Shown here: positions 1 to 7,826 of the stretch, piece by piece
Layout: each line of letters opens with the position of its first letter
How positions within the stretch are numbered: position 1 is the first letter of the stretch
NCBI GenBank assembly: GCA_002437245.1
Contig: DJOQ01000037.1
Location: 15,604-47,654 of the forward strand
Direction of reading: 5' to 3'
Length of the DNA: 32,051 bases
Source of the DNA: Ruminococcaceae bacterium UBA6434
GTDB taxonomy: Bacteria > Bacillota > Clostridia > Oscillospirales > Acutalibacteraceae
Notes under the pieces: generated by a model
Databases searched by the model: none
Told to the model about the DNA's origin: nothing
What the model saw: the letters and a program-made list of their open reading frames with translations, nothing else
Position numbers and translations under genes: made by a program

Positions 1-112
1 TTGTCTTTTGTCTTTTGTCTTTGACCTTTACTTTTGTCTATGTCTGTGTCTGTGCCTGTGCCTGTGCCTGTGCCTGTACCTGTACCTGTACCTTTGCCTG
101 TGCGCCCGTGCC
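1..112. repeat. Degenerate 6-7 bp tandem repeat array
   Basis: A simple-sequence array whose unit drifts along its length. It begins as three copies of the heptamer TTGTCTT, passes through TCTGTG, then several CCTGTG, then three CCTGTA, and decays near CCTTTG/CCTGTG. The strand shown is almost free of A at its 3' half. No ORF uses it convincingly. A similar but different array lies at 14224-14316. Its left boundary is outside the window. Confidence 0.85.
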
Positions 113-140
113 TGAGTGTCTTTGCAGGCGGTTTTTGCTT

Positions 141-196
141 GTTACGTATCGACACACTTTAGATATATATCAACTACGCTTGTGCTGATACGTAAC
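141..196. repeat. Inverted repeat, 10 bp perfect core
   Basis: GTTACGTATC at 141-150 is matched by GATACGTAAC at 187-196, and the similarity continues imperfectly inward (GACACA against AGCACA in the same sense). The loop is 36 nt and no T-run follows, so it is not an obvious terminator. It could be a remnant of a mobile-element end or a protein-binding site. Apart from this, the tandem array and the hairpins near 422-484, I see no gene in 1-528. Confidence 0.5.
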
Positions 197-453
197 ACTT
201 TTTCTGCTTGCAGCCGCAAATTCGTCAAATACCGTTTTATTCGACAAAACTGCCCAAAAAACAAATTGACAAACAGGGTAATTTCGGTTAATATTGTTGT
301 GTAAACTTACTTTGTTAATATTTTACAGTGTGCACCCTGTACGGGCGGCGCTGTCGATGTGGATAAAGAAGAGGGCAAGCCCATGCGGCGAATTTCAGGG
401 GGTAATAATAAAAACTTCCAAGTGCGGTAAATTAAAAAATTTTAAATTTACGC

Positions 454-484
454 ACGGATAATATCTATGATATTGTCCGTTTTT
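454..484 (+). terminator. Rho-independent terminator
   Basis: The arms ACGGATAATATC (454-465) and GATATTGTCCGT (469-480) pair at 11 of 12 positions plus a G-T wobble, around a 3 nt loop, and TTTT follows. An AT-rich hairpin just upstream (about 422-455) may extend the structure. It would end a plus-strand transcript entering from the left, although no gene with a recognisable product is visible there. Confidence 0.6.
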
Positions 485-528
485 CATATTTTCGATACTT
501 TACTTTTTGCGGCAATCAAGTAATTCGG

Positions 529-951
529 TTGCCAAAAGGGGCTTATATATTGTTCTCTATAATTAACTCTTTAAACACATCGTCATATATTTCTTTAATA
601 TTGTTGATAATCACCACACTCACTTTCTATTTAATAAAAGGCAAAATAAATAAACCTGGGCGAATAGTTATTGGTTGTGAAATAATTCCAATGATTATGT
701 TGATTGTAACCAGACTTTTAGAAGAATATAGACCATACGACACTCTTTTATGTAAAATCAGCCTTATTGCAACATTCGTATCCGGTGGAATATTTTTTAT
801 TGTACTAATTGTTATGGCATATATTGCAAAGAAAAGCGTTAAAGCGACATTATTATCGGTGCCGTGTGCATTAAAAATTGCAATGACAGGAGAAATGATT
901 TATGAAACGCAGAAGGGTTATATTTATTTTACATATCATTTCTTTGATTGA
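529..951 (+). CDS. Hypothetical small membrane protein
   Basis: I do not recognise this 140-residue protein. It has about three hydrophobic stretches (roughly residues 5-36, 45-62 and 75-100) separated by short charged loops, which suggests an integral membrane protein. The TTG start at 529 lacks a clear ribosome site, so the gene may be 5'-truncated or start at an internal ATG. Its last ~50 bp overlap the next gene, which carries its own good ribosome site inside this frame. The region is AT-rich, lies beside a repeat array, and its neighbour at 1728 looks frameshifted, all consistent with decaying accessory DNA. Existence as a real gene is only moderately supported. Confidence 0.4.
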   Translation: MPKGAYILFSIINSLNTSSYISLILLIITTLTFYLIKGKINKPGRIVIGCEIIPMIMLIVTRLLEEYRPYDTLLCKISLIATFVSGGIFFIVLIVMAYIAKKSVKATLLSVPCALKIAMTGEMIYETQKGYIYFTYHFFD

Positions 952-1618
952 TTTAAGTCTCAATATATGCTCATTTGCCATGAATACGGGTTTTTCAACA
1001 AGCGAACCTGACGAAAAAAAGCAACAGGATTTTTTAGCCGGAAATGCCATATCGCTGACGTATGAAGAACCGAAAAAACATATAATTTCGTGTTTTGACG
1101 TAAGTGAGAGCGGATTAGTAGCAGTTGGCTCCTCTACTTACGGTAACCAATACATATATGTGTATGATGCAACCGGAAAATTTCAATATGGATATGCTTT
1201 TAATAATCCGGGGTCTTACGGCTTGCAATGGGACGGTTCTGATTTGATAATTTATTTTGTTCGCAGCGATATTGCGGCTTTGGTTGATTCAACGGGCAAT
1301 ATCAAAGAATTAAAAGTCATAGACGATACCGAAGCAAACAATTCGTATTGGAACAAATATGTGTTTGCAAAAGAAAGAACACAAAACGGTAATACATATA
1401 CAATGAAAAGCGATATGGGCTTACTCAATATTGTTGCAACGGGTTATTCGCAAATAATCATAACAGCCCCCGACGGGCAGGAAACAATGATATATGATGT
1501 CAGCAAGGCTCAAAAGTCGGGAACCGTCCTTAAAATTACAATTGCGGTGTTGGTTGTGGGCGCGGCAGTATACGGGTTAACGCGTGAATTTTCAAAAGCT
1601 AAAAAGCGCGCAAAATAA
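902..1618 (+). CDS. Hypothetical membrane-anchored protein
   Basis: This 238-residue protein starts at an ATG placed well behind AGGAGA (889-894), so the start is firm. Residues 1-27 are a basic then hydrophobic signal or anchor segment. The middle (about 60-195) is beta-rich with repeats of the form 'I-Y-V-Y-D-x-x-G' and 'D-G-S-D-L-I', like blades of a small beta-propeller-type sensor. Residues ~206-226 form a C-terminal membrane helix followed by a basic tail (RE-SKAKKRAK). This topology suggests an extracytoplasmic domain held at both ends. I cannot assign a family or function. It overlaps the preceding small membrane protein and may be co-transcribed with it. Confidence 0.65.
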   Translation: MKRRRVIFILHIISLIDLSLNICSFAMNTGFSTSEPDEKKQQDFLAGNAISLTYEEPKKHIISCFDVSESGLVAVGSSTYGNQYIYVYDATGKFQYGYAFNNPGSYGLQWDGSDLIIYFVRSDIAALVDSTGNIKELKVIDDTEANNSYWNKYVFAKERTQNGNTYTMKSDMGLLNIVATGYSQIIITAPDGQETMIYDVSKAQKSGTVLKITIAVLVVGAAVYGLTREFSKAKKRAK

Positions 1619-1727
1619 CTGTATCATTTTGCCGATGACAAATACCGATTGTCCTCAAACATTTCAAAGTAGAGATAATAAAAACTTATGCACACCGCAC
1701 AAGCAATATTAAATGAGAGGTTTTACA

Positions 1728-2084
1728 ATGATTGAATTTACGGGTTATTTAACAGCAAATGCTCTAAAACACTCTCCGCAATGGGAAAAGACGTTCACTT
1801 TTTATGACATAAGCCAAGAAAGCGCCGGAGTTTCAACCGTTTATTCTTTTAAAGACAGAAAAATCTGTGGTACCGGTCATAACTTCATAAACGATTTTTT
1901 CGTTGACAATACCATTCAGTATATCGGCGGAAAAATCTATGCGTTCGGTGAATGTGCAGATGATTTAGGCGGTGCATATGCTGTTCTTTTGGAATATGAT
2001 TTACAGCAAAACAAATGGTTGTATGTAACATCTATTTACACGTATAGTCCGGCTTCGGAAGCCTATATCATTCCGTCGGCTTAA
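1728..2084 (+). pseudogene. Hypothetical beta-rich protein, probably frameshifted at 3' end
   Basis: The best start is ATG 1728, behind GAGAGG (1715-1720), giving 118 residues. The protein is beta-strand-rich with phrases such as 'Q-Y-I-G-G-K-I-Y-A-F-G' and 'L-L-E-Y-D-L-Q-Q-N-K-W', reminiscent of kelch or propeller blades, and it has no signal peptide. The frame stops at 2082-2084. In the -1 frame, however, the sequence continues from about 2071 as SVGLTVNGTEIVLQKP before stopping near 2121. That tail reads like a natural continuation of the protein, so a single-base indel near 2070 is likely, either real or a sequencing error. Function unknown. Confidence 0.5.
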
Positions 2085-2140
2085 CCGTAAACGGTACTGA
2101 AATAGTATTGCAAAAGCCATAATTTGATACGTTAATAACC

Positions 2141-2192
2141 AAAAAAACAGTTCCTGCTTTTCCGGGTATCCGCGGGCAGAAACTGTTTTTTT
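2141..2192 (+). terminator. Rho-independent terminator
   Basis: AAACAGTTCCTGC pairs imperfectly with GCAGAAACTGTTT around a GC-rich loop, and eight T follow. It closes the transcript of the 902/1728 genes before the peptidase promoter. Confidence 0.7.
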
Positions 2193-2289
2193 TCGGGCGA
2201 TTTTGAATTTGTTACCTGTGTGCCTTTTTGACGTATCGGCGCAAAAAGCAATACATATTTGTTTTTTCGGCACGGTTATGGTAAACTAA

Positions 2290-2298
2290 TGGTATAAT
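2290..2298 (+). promoter_or_regulatory. Extended -10 promoter for the M42 peptidase
   Basis: TGGTATAAT (TGn plus a perfect -10) lies 27 bp before the GTG start at 2326. No good -35 is visible, as expected for an extended -10 promoter. Confidence 0.5.
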
Positions 2299-2325
2299 TT
2301 TTTCGGAAAGCTGCGGTGATAAGCT

Positions 2326-3366
2326 GTGATAGATAAAAAATATGCAGATTACTCATGGGAAAAGGCGAGTGCGCTGTTAAATATCGATTCTCCGACAGGT
2401 TTTACTCAAAAAGCCGCCGAATTTGTTAAAAAAGAATTTTCGGCTCTCGGATTTCCTGCCGAATACACGGTAAAGGGCGGCGTTCTTGCCGACCTCGGCG
2501 GAAAAGACAAAAACAACGCCTTGCTTTTGGAGGCGCACACAGATACCCTCGGCGGAATGGTCGCCGAAGTCAAGAGCAACGGCAGGCTCAGAATAACGCC
2601 CCTCGGCGGTATGAATGCCTGCAATGCCGAAACGGAGAACGTCAAAATATATACCCGTTCGGGCAAAATATATGAGGGCACGCTTCAGCTTTGCAATGCT
2701 TCAATTCACGTTAACGGCGATTTTTCGACTGTTTCGCGCACTTGGGACAGCGTCGAAATCGTCATCGACGAGGACGTAAAAACCGATGAGGATACAAGAA
2801 ATCTCGGTATAGAAACGGGCGATATAGTTTGCTTTGAACCGCGTACACGCCGTACCGAATCCGGGTATTTAAAGAGCAGATTTCTTGATGATAAGCTCTC
2901 TGTGGGCATATTGCTCGGTTTTGCAAAATACCTTAAAGACAACGGTATAGTTTTACCGCGGTGTGTGTATGTGCACGTTACCGTTTATGAGGAGGTCGGT
3001 CACGGCGGTTCTTCGACGGTGCCGGGTGGAGTTACCGAGGCAATATCGGTCGATATGGGGTGCGTCGGCGACGGATTGAAATGTACGGAAAAGCAGGTGT
3101 CCGTCTGCGCTAAGGATTCGGGCGGACCTTACAGCTATGATACCGTAGGCAAACTGATTGAAGCCGCAAAGGCAATGGGTGCCGATTATGCCGTTGATGT
3201 ATATCCGCATTACGGCTCGGATGTTGAAGCCACATTGCGTTCGGGCGCAGATATACGACACGGGCTGATAGGAGCCGGAGTTTATGCGAGCCACGGCTAT
3301 GAACGCAGCCATATAGACGGCGTTTACAATACTCTGAAGCTGCTGTGCGGTTATTTGAATGTATAA
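2326..3366 (+). CDS. M42 family metallopeptidase (aminopeptidase)
   Basis: A 346-residue cytoplasmic protein of the M42 (PepA/FrvX, endoglucanase-M-like) family of co-catalytic metal aminopeptidases, at the usual family length of ~340-360. Visible metal and catalytic residues are H71 and D73 in 'EAHTDTLGG', D188 or D189 in 'RFLDDK', the E222-E223 pair in 'YEEVGHGG', D243 and H323 in 'ASHGYERSH'. An insert at about residues 78-170 matches the family's beta-barrel dimerisation domain. There is no signal peptide, so it likely trims intracellular peptides. GTG at 2326 is the start, behind a weak GGTGA. It is monocistronic, between an extended -10 promoter and a bidirectional terminator. The exact substrate cannot be predicted. 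Confidence 0.9.
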   Translation: MIDKKYADYSWEKASALLNIDSPTGFTQKAAEFVKKEFSALGFPAEYTVKGGVLADLGGKDKNNALLLEAHTDTLGGMVAEVKSNGRLRITPLGGMNACNAETENVKIYTRSGKIYEGTLQLCNASIHVNGDFSTVSRTWDSVEIVIDEDVKTDEDTRNLGIETGDIVCFEPRTRRTESGYLKSRFLDDKLSVGILLGFAKYLKDNGIVLPRCVYVHVTVYEEVGHGGSSTVPGGVTEAISVDMGCVGDGLKCTEKQVSVCAKDSGGPYSYDTVGKLIEAAKAMGADYAVDVYPHYGSDVEATLRSGADIRHGLIGAGVYASHGYERSHIDGVYNTLKLLCGYLNV

Positions 3367-3372
3367 ATATTA

Positions 3373-3404
3373 ACGGGGCTGTAAATTTTTACAGCTCCGT
3401 TTTT
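3373..3404. terminator. Bidirectional terminator
   Basis: ACGGGGCTGTAAA and TTTACAGCTCCGT form a near-perfect hairpin with T-runs on both strands. It lies between the convergent peptidase and dNTPase genes and can end both transcripts. Confidence 0.85.
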
Positions 3405-3417
3405 GCGTGAATCGACT

Positions 3418-4686
3418 TTATTTTATATCGTCGAAGTATGATTTGAATTCTATCTTCAACGGGCTTTTCGGGAACAGCTCTTTATACAGAGCCAAAAAGT
3501 AGTCGTCCGTCATACTTGCTATGTAATCCGTAACTATATCGTTCGGCTCTTCGTCAGAGTATTTTGACTCGCCGTAATATCTTACATTGCTGTTTATAAA
3601 GTCGATATGGTGGCGGAATATGAACGAGTTTTTGTCGCCTCGCTTCAGTTCGTCAAGCAGTTTATAATATACCTGCTCAAACATAGGCTTTATGCAGTCG
3701 TCATATTCTCTGTTGACGGCGTCGTTTTGGTAAATTACTTTATAATTTTCGCTCTTTGCCGTTACAAGGTCATTATACGCATTTTCGCTCAGGGCTATAT
3801 AATCCTTGCCGTAGCTGTTGTTTATTATGTCAACCGTCAGATTGTTGATTATTTTAGCATTATTGGTGCCTATAAATTCCGTTTTGAATTCATAATCCTT
3901 GTCAACTATTCCGGCGGTTACGGCGTCCTGACGGTCTTTGCCGATATATGCTATCATATCGCATATCCTGACGGTGCACCCCTCAAGCGTCATAGGTATC
4001 AGCTTTTTTATTGCCGGGACGCCGTATTTATAGCAGTCCTCGGTTTGACCGTCGTATTTTTCGAATGTCTTTTTGTAATCGGGCTTGTACTCCTGCTGTT
4101 CAAATTCTCCGTTGTGGCAAATAATTCCGTCCAGCGTCTGTAAAGTAAGATTTCGGCGAAAAATGCGGTCGAGAACGCGCACGCTGTGGACGTTATGATT
4201 AAAGAATCTGCCTGTTTCGTTATTGTATAAATCGTTTAACATTCTTTCGCCGGCATGACCGAACGGTGTGTGCCCTATGTCGTGACCGAGTGCAATCGCC
4301 TCGATAAGGTCAAGGTTAAGCCCCAAAACCGCGCCTATGTTACGGGCTATGCGCGACACAAGCTGAACGTGCAGCGCACGCCTTGTTATATCGTCGTTGC
4401 AGGTAAACGAAAACACCTGCGTTTTGTCGGCGTATCTGTTGTAGTACGGTAAGTGCAGTATTTTTTCGGTATCGCGTACAAACGTCGGACGCCAAAGATT
4501 TGCCCTGTCGCGCGAGTTATCGCGTCTCTCGGCGTTTTCGTTCCTGAAAGCGTAGGGATTTTCCCAATGATTTTTGCGATCCTCAATTATTCTCTTTTGC
4601 AAATCTTCGTTTACCTTGTCATATTTGATATCCGTAAAAACCACCTCTTTAAACAGTTTATATATCTTTGTATTTCCGAAAAGCAC
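3418..4686 (-). CDS. HD-domain dNTP triphosphohydrolase (dGTPase-like)
   Basis: This resembles the deoxyguanosine-triphosphate triphosphohydrolase family, which cleaves dNTPs to deoxynucleosides plus triphosphate. It is 422 residues from the listed start. The family core is clear: 'YADKTQVFSF' at about 85-94, H106, the HD doublet H135-D136 inside 'GHDIGHTPFGHAGE', and D243 in 'RICDMIAYIGKD'. The start is uncertain. The GTG at 4686 has no ribosome site and lies in the 3' arm of a hairpin (4682-4718), so translation probably starts further in, for example at the GTG or TTG codons in the first ~30 residues. It is the last gene of a minus-strand group, 36 bp after the transporter. It is probably a housekeeping dNTP-pool enzyme rather than a partner of that transporter. 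Confidence 0.85.
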   Translation of the reverse strand: MLFGNTKIYKLFKEVVFTDIKYDKVNEDLQKRIIEDRKNHWENPYAFRNENAERRDNSRDRANLWRPTFVRDTEKILHLPYYNRYADKTQVFSFTCNDDITRRALHVQLVSRIARNIGAVLGLNLDLIEAIALGHDIGHTPFGHAGERMLNDLYNNETGRFFNHNVHSVRVLDRIFRRNLTLQTLDGIICHNGEFEQQEYKPDYKKTFEKYDGQTEDCYKYGVPAIKKLIPMTLEGCTVRICDMIAYIGKDRQDAVTAGIVDKDYEFKTEFIGTNNAKIINNLTVDIINNSYGKDYIALSENAYNDLVTAKSENYKVIYQNDAVNREYDDCIKPMFEQVYYKLLDELKRGDKNSFIFRHHIDFINSNVRYYGESKYSDEEPNDIVTDYIASMTDDYFLALYKELFPKSPLKIEFKSYFDDIK

Positions 4687-4718
4687 CGCAGTATTTGAAG
4701 TCTACAGGTGCTTTTTTA
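4682..4718. terminator. Hairpin between transporter and dNTPase genes
   Basis: AAGCACC and GGTGCTT pair over a ~21 nt loop. In the plus sense six T follow. In the minus sense, the direction of the genes, only TTTT follows. It may act as a partial terminator or attenuator, lowering dNTPase expression relative to the upstream genes. Confidence 0.4.
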
Positions 4719-4722
4719 TATA

Positions 4723-5943
4723 TCAGCGTGTTTCATTATTATGCTTTGTTTTTCCGCCGAACAGGCAAAACAACGTCGCAATTACCGAAAGAGCAAGCCA
4801 GAATATAATTACGCTGTTCCATGTTTTACTCTGCAAAAGCTCACCTGCCACTTGATTCATGGCGGCGCAGCCTATGTATGCCGTCGCATTGAGTATTCCG
4901 GCAGCCGTGCTGACGTTTCCGTGCTTGGCAAAGCGCAGCGGAACAATGGTTATAAGCATTACATTTACCGCAAACATACAGTTTGTAACCGCAACCATCG
5001 AGATAAGCGAGAGTATAAGACTTTTTCCGGCGGATATAAACAGGATTATTAAAAATACAAATGACGCAGCAAAAAATACCGCAGATGTTTTGGCTTCGCT
5101 GTGAAGCTTGTTGTTGACCTTTTCGGCAATAAATGCGCCCGATACGTTTATAATCGGCAGTATCATTGTAAGAAGAAGCGAAAATGAAACTCCCGAGCCG
5201 AATTGCGATGAGAAAAACTCAGGCACCCATTGCGTAACGCTGTCTTTTAAGGTGCCCTGAACTATTATCGGTATCAAAAGTACGGGCACACCGCCGCAAA
5301 TGAGAATTTTCACGGATTTTCCGAGCTTTATGGGCTCTTTTTTTGCCGTATCTTTTCCGTTTAAATGAAGCTTCCCCGTGCCGAAAAGCCAGACGAATGA
5401 AACCGCCGCCAGTATAACACCGCAAACAAGAAAAACATATTTCCACGGCAAAAATAACATCGTGATAAGGCTTACGGCGTAACTCAAAACCGTGCCCACG
5501 GGTACGGTTGTTGACATTTGCATACCGAATTTGTCTTTTGTCTCTTCGTCATATTGAAGCGAGGCAAGCTTTAATATCGGCGACCATACAAGCGACTGAA
5601 AAAGACCGTTTGCCGCCCACAGGGTCAAAAGAAGAGGGTAGGAGTGAAAAAAGAAAATAAGTATATTGGATATCGATGATAATAGTACACCGCAAAAAAC
5701 CATATACTTTGTGTCGAGCCTGTCGCCTATAATACCGCTGACTATCTGCCCCAAACCGTAGCATATGAAAAATGCCGACGAAACCGAAGCTATAAGGTTT
5801 TCCGAGAGGACGTTACCGGAAATCAGCGACGGAATAACAGATGAAAAATTCAGCCTGCATATGTATGTTGCACTGTATGCGAGCCAGCACAGAAGAAAAA
5901 TATCCCTGTCTCGCCGAGTTTTATATCCGAGACAAGCTTTCAT
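4723..5943 (-). CDS. MFS transporter, organophosphate/phosphate antiporter (OPA) type
   Basis: A 406-residue major facilitator protein with about 12 hydrophobic segments. The N-terminal 'ATYICRLNFS' (R30, N32) corresponds to the 'Y-x-x-R-x-N-F' motif of GlpT/UhpT-like OPA carriers. 'GLGQIVSGIIGDRLDTKYM' is the loop 2-3 MFS signature, and 'NGLFQSLVWSPILKLAS' matches the OPA helix-5 region. OPA members exchange phosphate for phosphorylated organic compounds across the inner membrane. Its ATG overlaps the stop of the upstream phosphatase-superfamily gene by 4 bp, so the two are translationally coupled and probably share a substrate, perhaps an imported organophosphate. The specific substrate is not visible from sequence. 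No unusual truncation. Confidence 0.82.
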   Translation of the reverse strand: MKACLGYKTRRDRDIFLLCWLAYSATYICRLNFSSVIPSLISGNVLSENLIASVSSAFFICYGLGQIVSGIIGDRLDTKYMVFCGVLLSSISNILIFFFHSYPLLLTLWAANGLFQSLVWSPILKLASLQYDEETKDKFGMQMSTTVPVGTVLSYAVSLITMLFLPWKYVFLVCGVILAAVSFVWLFGTGKLHLNGKDTAKKEPIKLGKSVKILICGGVPVLLIPIIVQGTLKDSVTQWVPEFFSSQFGSGVSFSLLLTMILPIINVSGAFIAEKVNNKLHSEAKTSAVFFAASFVFLIILFISAGKSLILSLISMVAVTNCMFAVNVMLITIVPLRFAKHGNVSTAAGILNATAYIGCAAMNQVAGELLQSKTWNSVIIFWLALSVIATLFCLFGGKTKHNNETR

Positions 5944-7070
5944 TCGTGCATCTCCGTTTTGCCGTTATAGTTTTTACCTAAAAATTTAGTGCTTACGGGC
6001 TTATTTGTCGCTATCCAGACAGTGCGCTCCTCAAGGCTCTGTCCGCCGTGCCCCTTGCCTTTTCCGCCGTGATCGTTTGAAAAAACAATAAGCCATTCTT
6101 CGTTTAAATTCTTTTCGCGTTCCTTTATTATTTCCGTTACCTGATGCGAATATATGTCGCAAAGCAGAGCCGCCGAAGCGTATTCACGGCATTTCGGAGA
6201 AAATTCAAATTTGTGCCCTGCGCCGTCTATGCCGTCATATATACCGCAAACAATGTCGTCGCCGTCTTCTATGCGTTTAAGAACATAATCTCTGACAACG
6301 GCGTCGCCCAAAAGTGCGTCGGGGGTGACTTTAGGAGCGGTGAAATTTATGAATTCAGCCGAAACCTTACTGCCGGACGGAGCCGTAATGCACTTTTTCT
6401 TGCTTGTATCGCAGTATGTCAGTTTCATTTCGGGGTGCTCCATGGCGTATTTTACTTCGGGATAGAGGTTTATATCAAAAAACGGGGACCAGTCAAAATT
6501 CAGCGAAACCGAAAGTCCCAGCTTAGCATATTCCGTAAGAAAGGTAAGGTGGTTCATATTTTTTGTGTCGTTGTTTGAATCAACACCGTTATCAACTCCC
6601 CAAACGCCCGTAAACTGAGCAGCCCAGCCTGCGGAGGTTGAGGTTACCTGCTGTGTATTTGTGCCGGTTTCACCGCCGCAGTAGGCAAGGTACAGACCGC
6701 CGTTTTTCATTACATCTTTAATTCCGCTGTATGTTACGCTGTTTTCGGAACAGTCAAACGCGTTTTTCCTTTCGGCAATACATCTTGCCATATCTGCACG
6801 CATACCGTCGTAGCCGAGAAAAAGCACCTTTGCGGTTTTACCGTCCTTTGTTATCGCTTTGCCGTCTTTTAAGATGCAACTGTTAAGAAAATCGTGCACC
6901 AACCAATAAACTGTCGTACACGGAGCGGATTCTTCAAATTTGTTGCTCCAAACATCGCCTTTGAGCGAATTTTCAAAGTCAAAGGCGGAGCTTACGGGGC
7001 TTATAAGCTTTTTTACGGTGCGCGGAAGCTTTCTGCCGCTTGATAAAAACATCTTAACAAAATTTCTCAT
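5940..7070 (-). CDS. Alkaline phosphatase superfamily hydrolase, cytoplasmic
   Basis: I start this at ATG 7070, directly behind GGAGG, giving 376 residues. A 25-residue upstream extension lacks a ribosome site. The metal-site pattern of the alkaline phosphatase/nucleotide pyrophosphatase superfamily is visible: D88 in 'LGYDGMRADM', a Ser/Thr nucleophile region 'TSTSAGW' (143-149), D279/D282 and H286 in 'YDGIDGAGH', D333-H334 in 'SNDHGG', and H341. There is no signal peptide or anchor, so it should act in the cytoplasm. It heads an operon whose next gene, overlapping by 4 bp, is an OPA-type transporter. Import of a phosphoester or phosphonate followed by its hydrolysis is a reasonable inference. 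Sulfatase or phosphoglycerate mutase-like activity cannot be excluded. Confidence 0.8.
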   Translation of the reverse strand: MRNFVKMFLSSGRKLPRTVKKLISPVSSAFDFENSLKGDVWSNKFEESAPCTTVYWLVHDFLNSCILKDGKAITKDGKTAKVLFLGYDGMRADMARCIAERKNAFDCSENSVTYSGIKDVMKNGGLYLAYCGGETGTNTQQVTSTSAGWAAQFTGVWGVDNGVDSNNDTKNMNHLTFLTEYAKLGLSVSLNFDWSPFFDINLYPEVKYAMEHPEMKLTYCDTSKKKCITAPSGSKVSAEFINFTAPKVTPDALLGDAVVRDYVLKRIEDGDDIVCGIYDGIDGAGHKFEFSPKCREYASAALLCDIYSHQVTEIIKEREKNLNEEWLIVFSNDHGGKGKGHGGQSLEERTVWIATNKPVSTKFLGKNYNGKTEMHE

Positions 7071-7130
7071 AATTTTCCTCCGGGTGCCGTAAAAAATTCG
7101 CCTTTTACAGCCCTGATTCATATATTTATA

Positions 7131-7158
7131 ATTATAACAGAACAAAAATAAGTGTCAA
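7131..7158 (-). promoter_or_regulatory. Sigma-A promoter of the phosphatase/transporter operon
   Basis: Read on the minus strand: TTGACA (7158-7153), a 16 bp spacer and TATAAT (7136-7131), both perfect. It lies ~60 bp upstream of ATG 7070. Confidence 0.8.
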
Positions 7159-7184
7159 TCAAACATACATTTTTTCATAAATAA

Positions 7185-7216
7185 TTGTTATTTTCTCGGC
7201 AAAATGGTATTATAAT
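7185..7216 (+). promoter_or_regulatory. Sigma-A promoter for the 7245 gene
   Basis: TTGTTA (7185-7190) with TATTAT (7208-7213) at a 17 bp spacer. A perfect TATAAT also occurs at 7211-7216 with a 20 bp spacer. It is divergent from the minus-strand promoter at 7131-7158. Confidence 0.55.
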
Positions 7217-7244
7217 TATCTGAACGGAAAAGGGGTCTGTCAAT

Positions 7245-7766
7245 TTGAAAAAACATACAATAGTTATAATTGTTCTCATAGCTGCCGCTGTTTTTGCGGG
7301 CGTGTTTGTGCTTATACCTCAGATGGCGTCTCTGTCGGACTACGGCAAAGACGGTGAGGCGGTATTTACCGTAACCGACATCGAAACGGCGGATTATCCG
7401 GGCGACGGAACCGTTGACCGCTTCGTCTCTTCATCTAAGGAAAAGAAAGATATTATCGAAAATAAGGAAAATTATGTATTTTTGACCGTGTACGGTGAGG
7501 TCGAAAATACGAGCGATAAAATGATTAACTGTATAGAAATTGAGTACTTGTCGCTTGCACAGGACTACAACAATGTGTATTTTGAAAAACATATGCCCGA
7601 CGAATACTACCGCGATTTTTCGGTGCTCTCGGGCAAATCGCAAAACTACGAGTTCAGCGCGGCGGTATCAAAGAGTTCGTATGAAAAAATGATTGCCGAT
7701 GAAGCGCTGTCCGCGGACAATGTGTTTGTAACGGTGTCCTGTAAAACCGAAAACACCGCAAGATAA
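7245..7766 (+). CDS. Hypothetical membrane-anchored Ig-like protein
   Basis: A 173-residue protein starting at TTG 7245 behind AAGGGG (7229-7234). Residues 1-27 are a lysine-led hydrophobic segment without a lipobox Cys, so it is a membrane anchor or signal. The exported remainder has the alternating strand pattern of small Ig-like domains, with 'VFLTVYGEVENTSDK' (about 79-93) and a C-terminal 'NVFVTVSCKTENT', similar in style to FxLYD or DUF4352-type extracytoplasmic domains, but I cannot assign a family. It is monocistronic, with its own promoter and a terminator. Function unknown. Confidence 0.7.
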   Translation: MKKHTIVIIVLIAAAVFAGVFVLIPQMASLSDYGKDGEAVFTVTDIETADYPGDGTVDRFVSSSKEKKDIIENKENYVFLTVYGEVENTSDKMINCIEIEYLSLAQDYNNVYFEKHMPDEYYRDFSVLSGKSQNYEFSAAVSKSSYEKMIADEALSADNVFVTVSCKTENTAR

Positions 7767-7786
7767 GGATGAACACTCAGCCAATT

Positions 7787-7826
7787 AAAACGGAGTTGTG
7801 AACATAAGTTTCACAACTCCGTTTTT
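7787..7826. terminator. Bidirectional terminator
   Basis: AAACGGAGTTGTGAA and TTTCACAACTCCGTTT form a long near-perfect hairpin with T-runs in both directions. It separates the 7245 gene from the convergent hypA operon. Confidence 0.9.

Noticed and set aside
116..304. 62-residue plus-strand ORF after the tandem array
   Set aside because: GTG start without a ribosome site, composition unlike a real protein, overlaps an inverted repeat; treated as chance.
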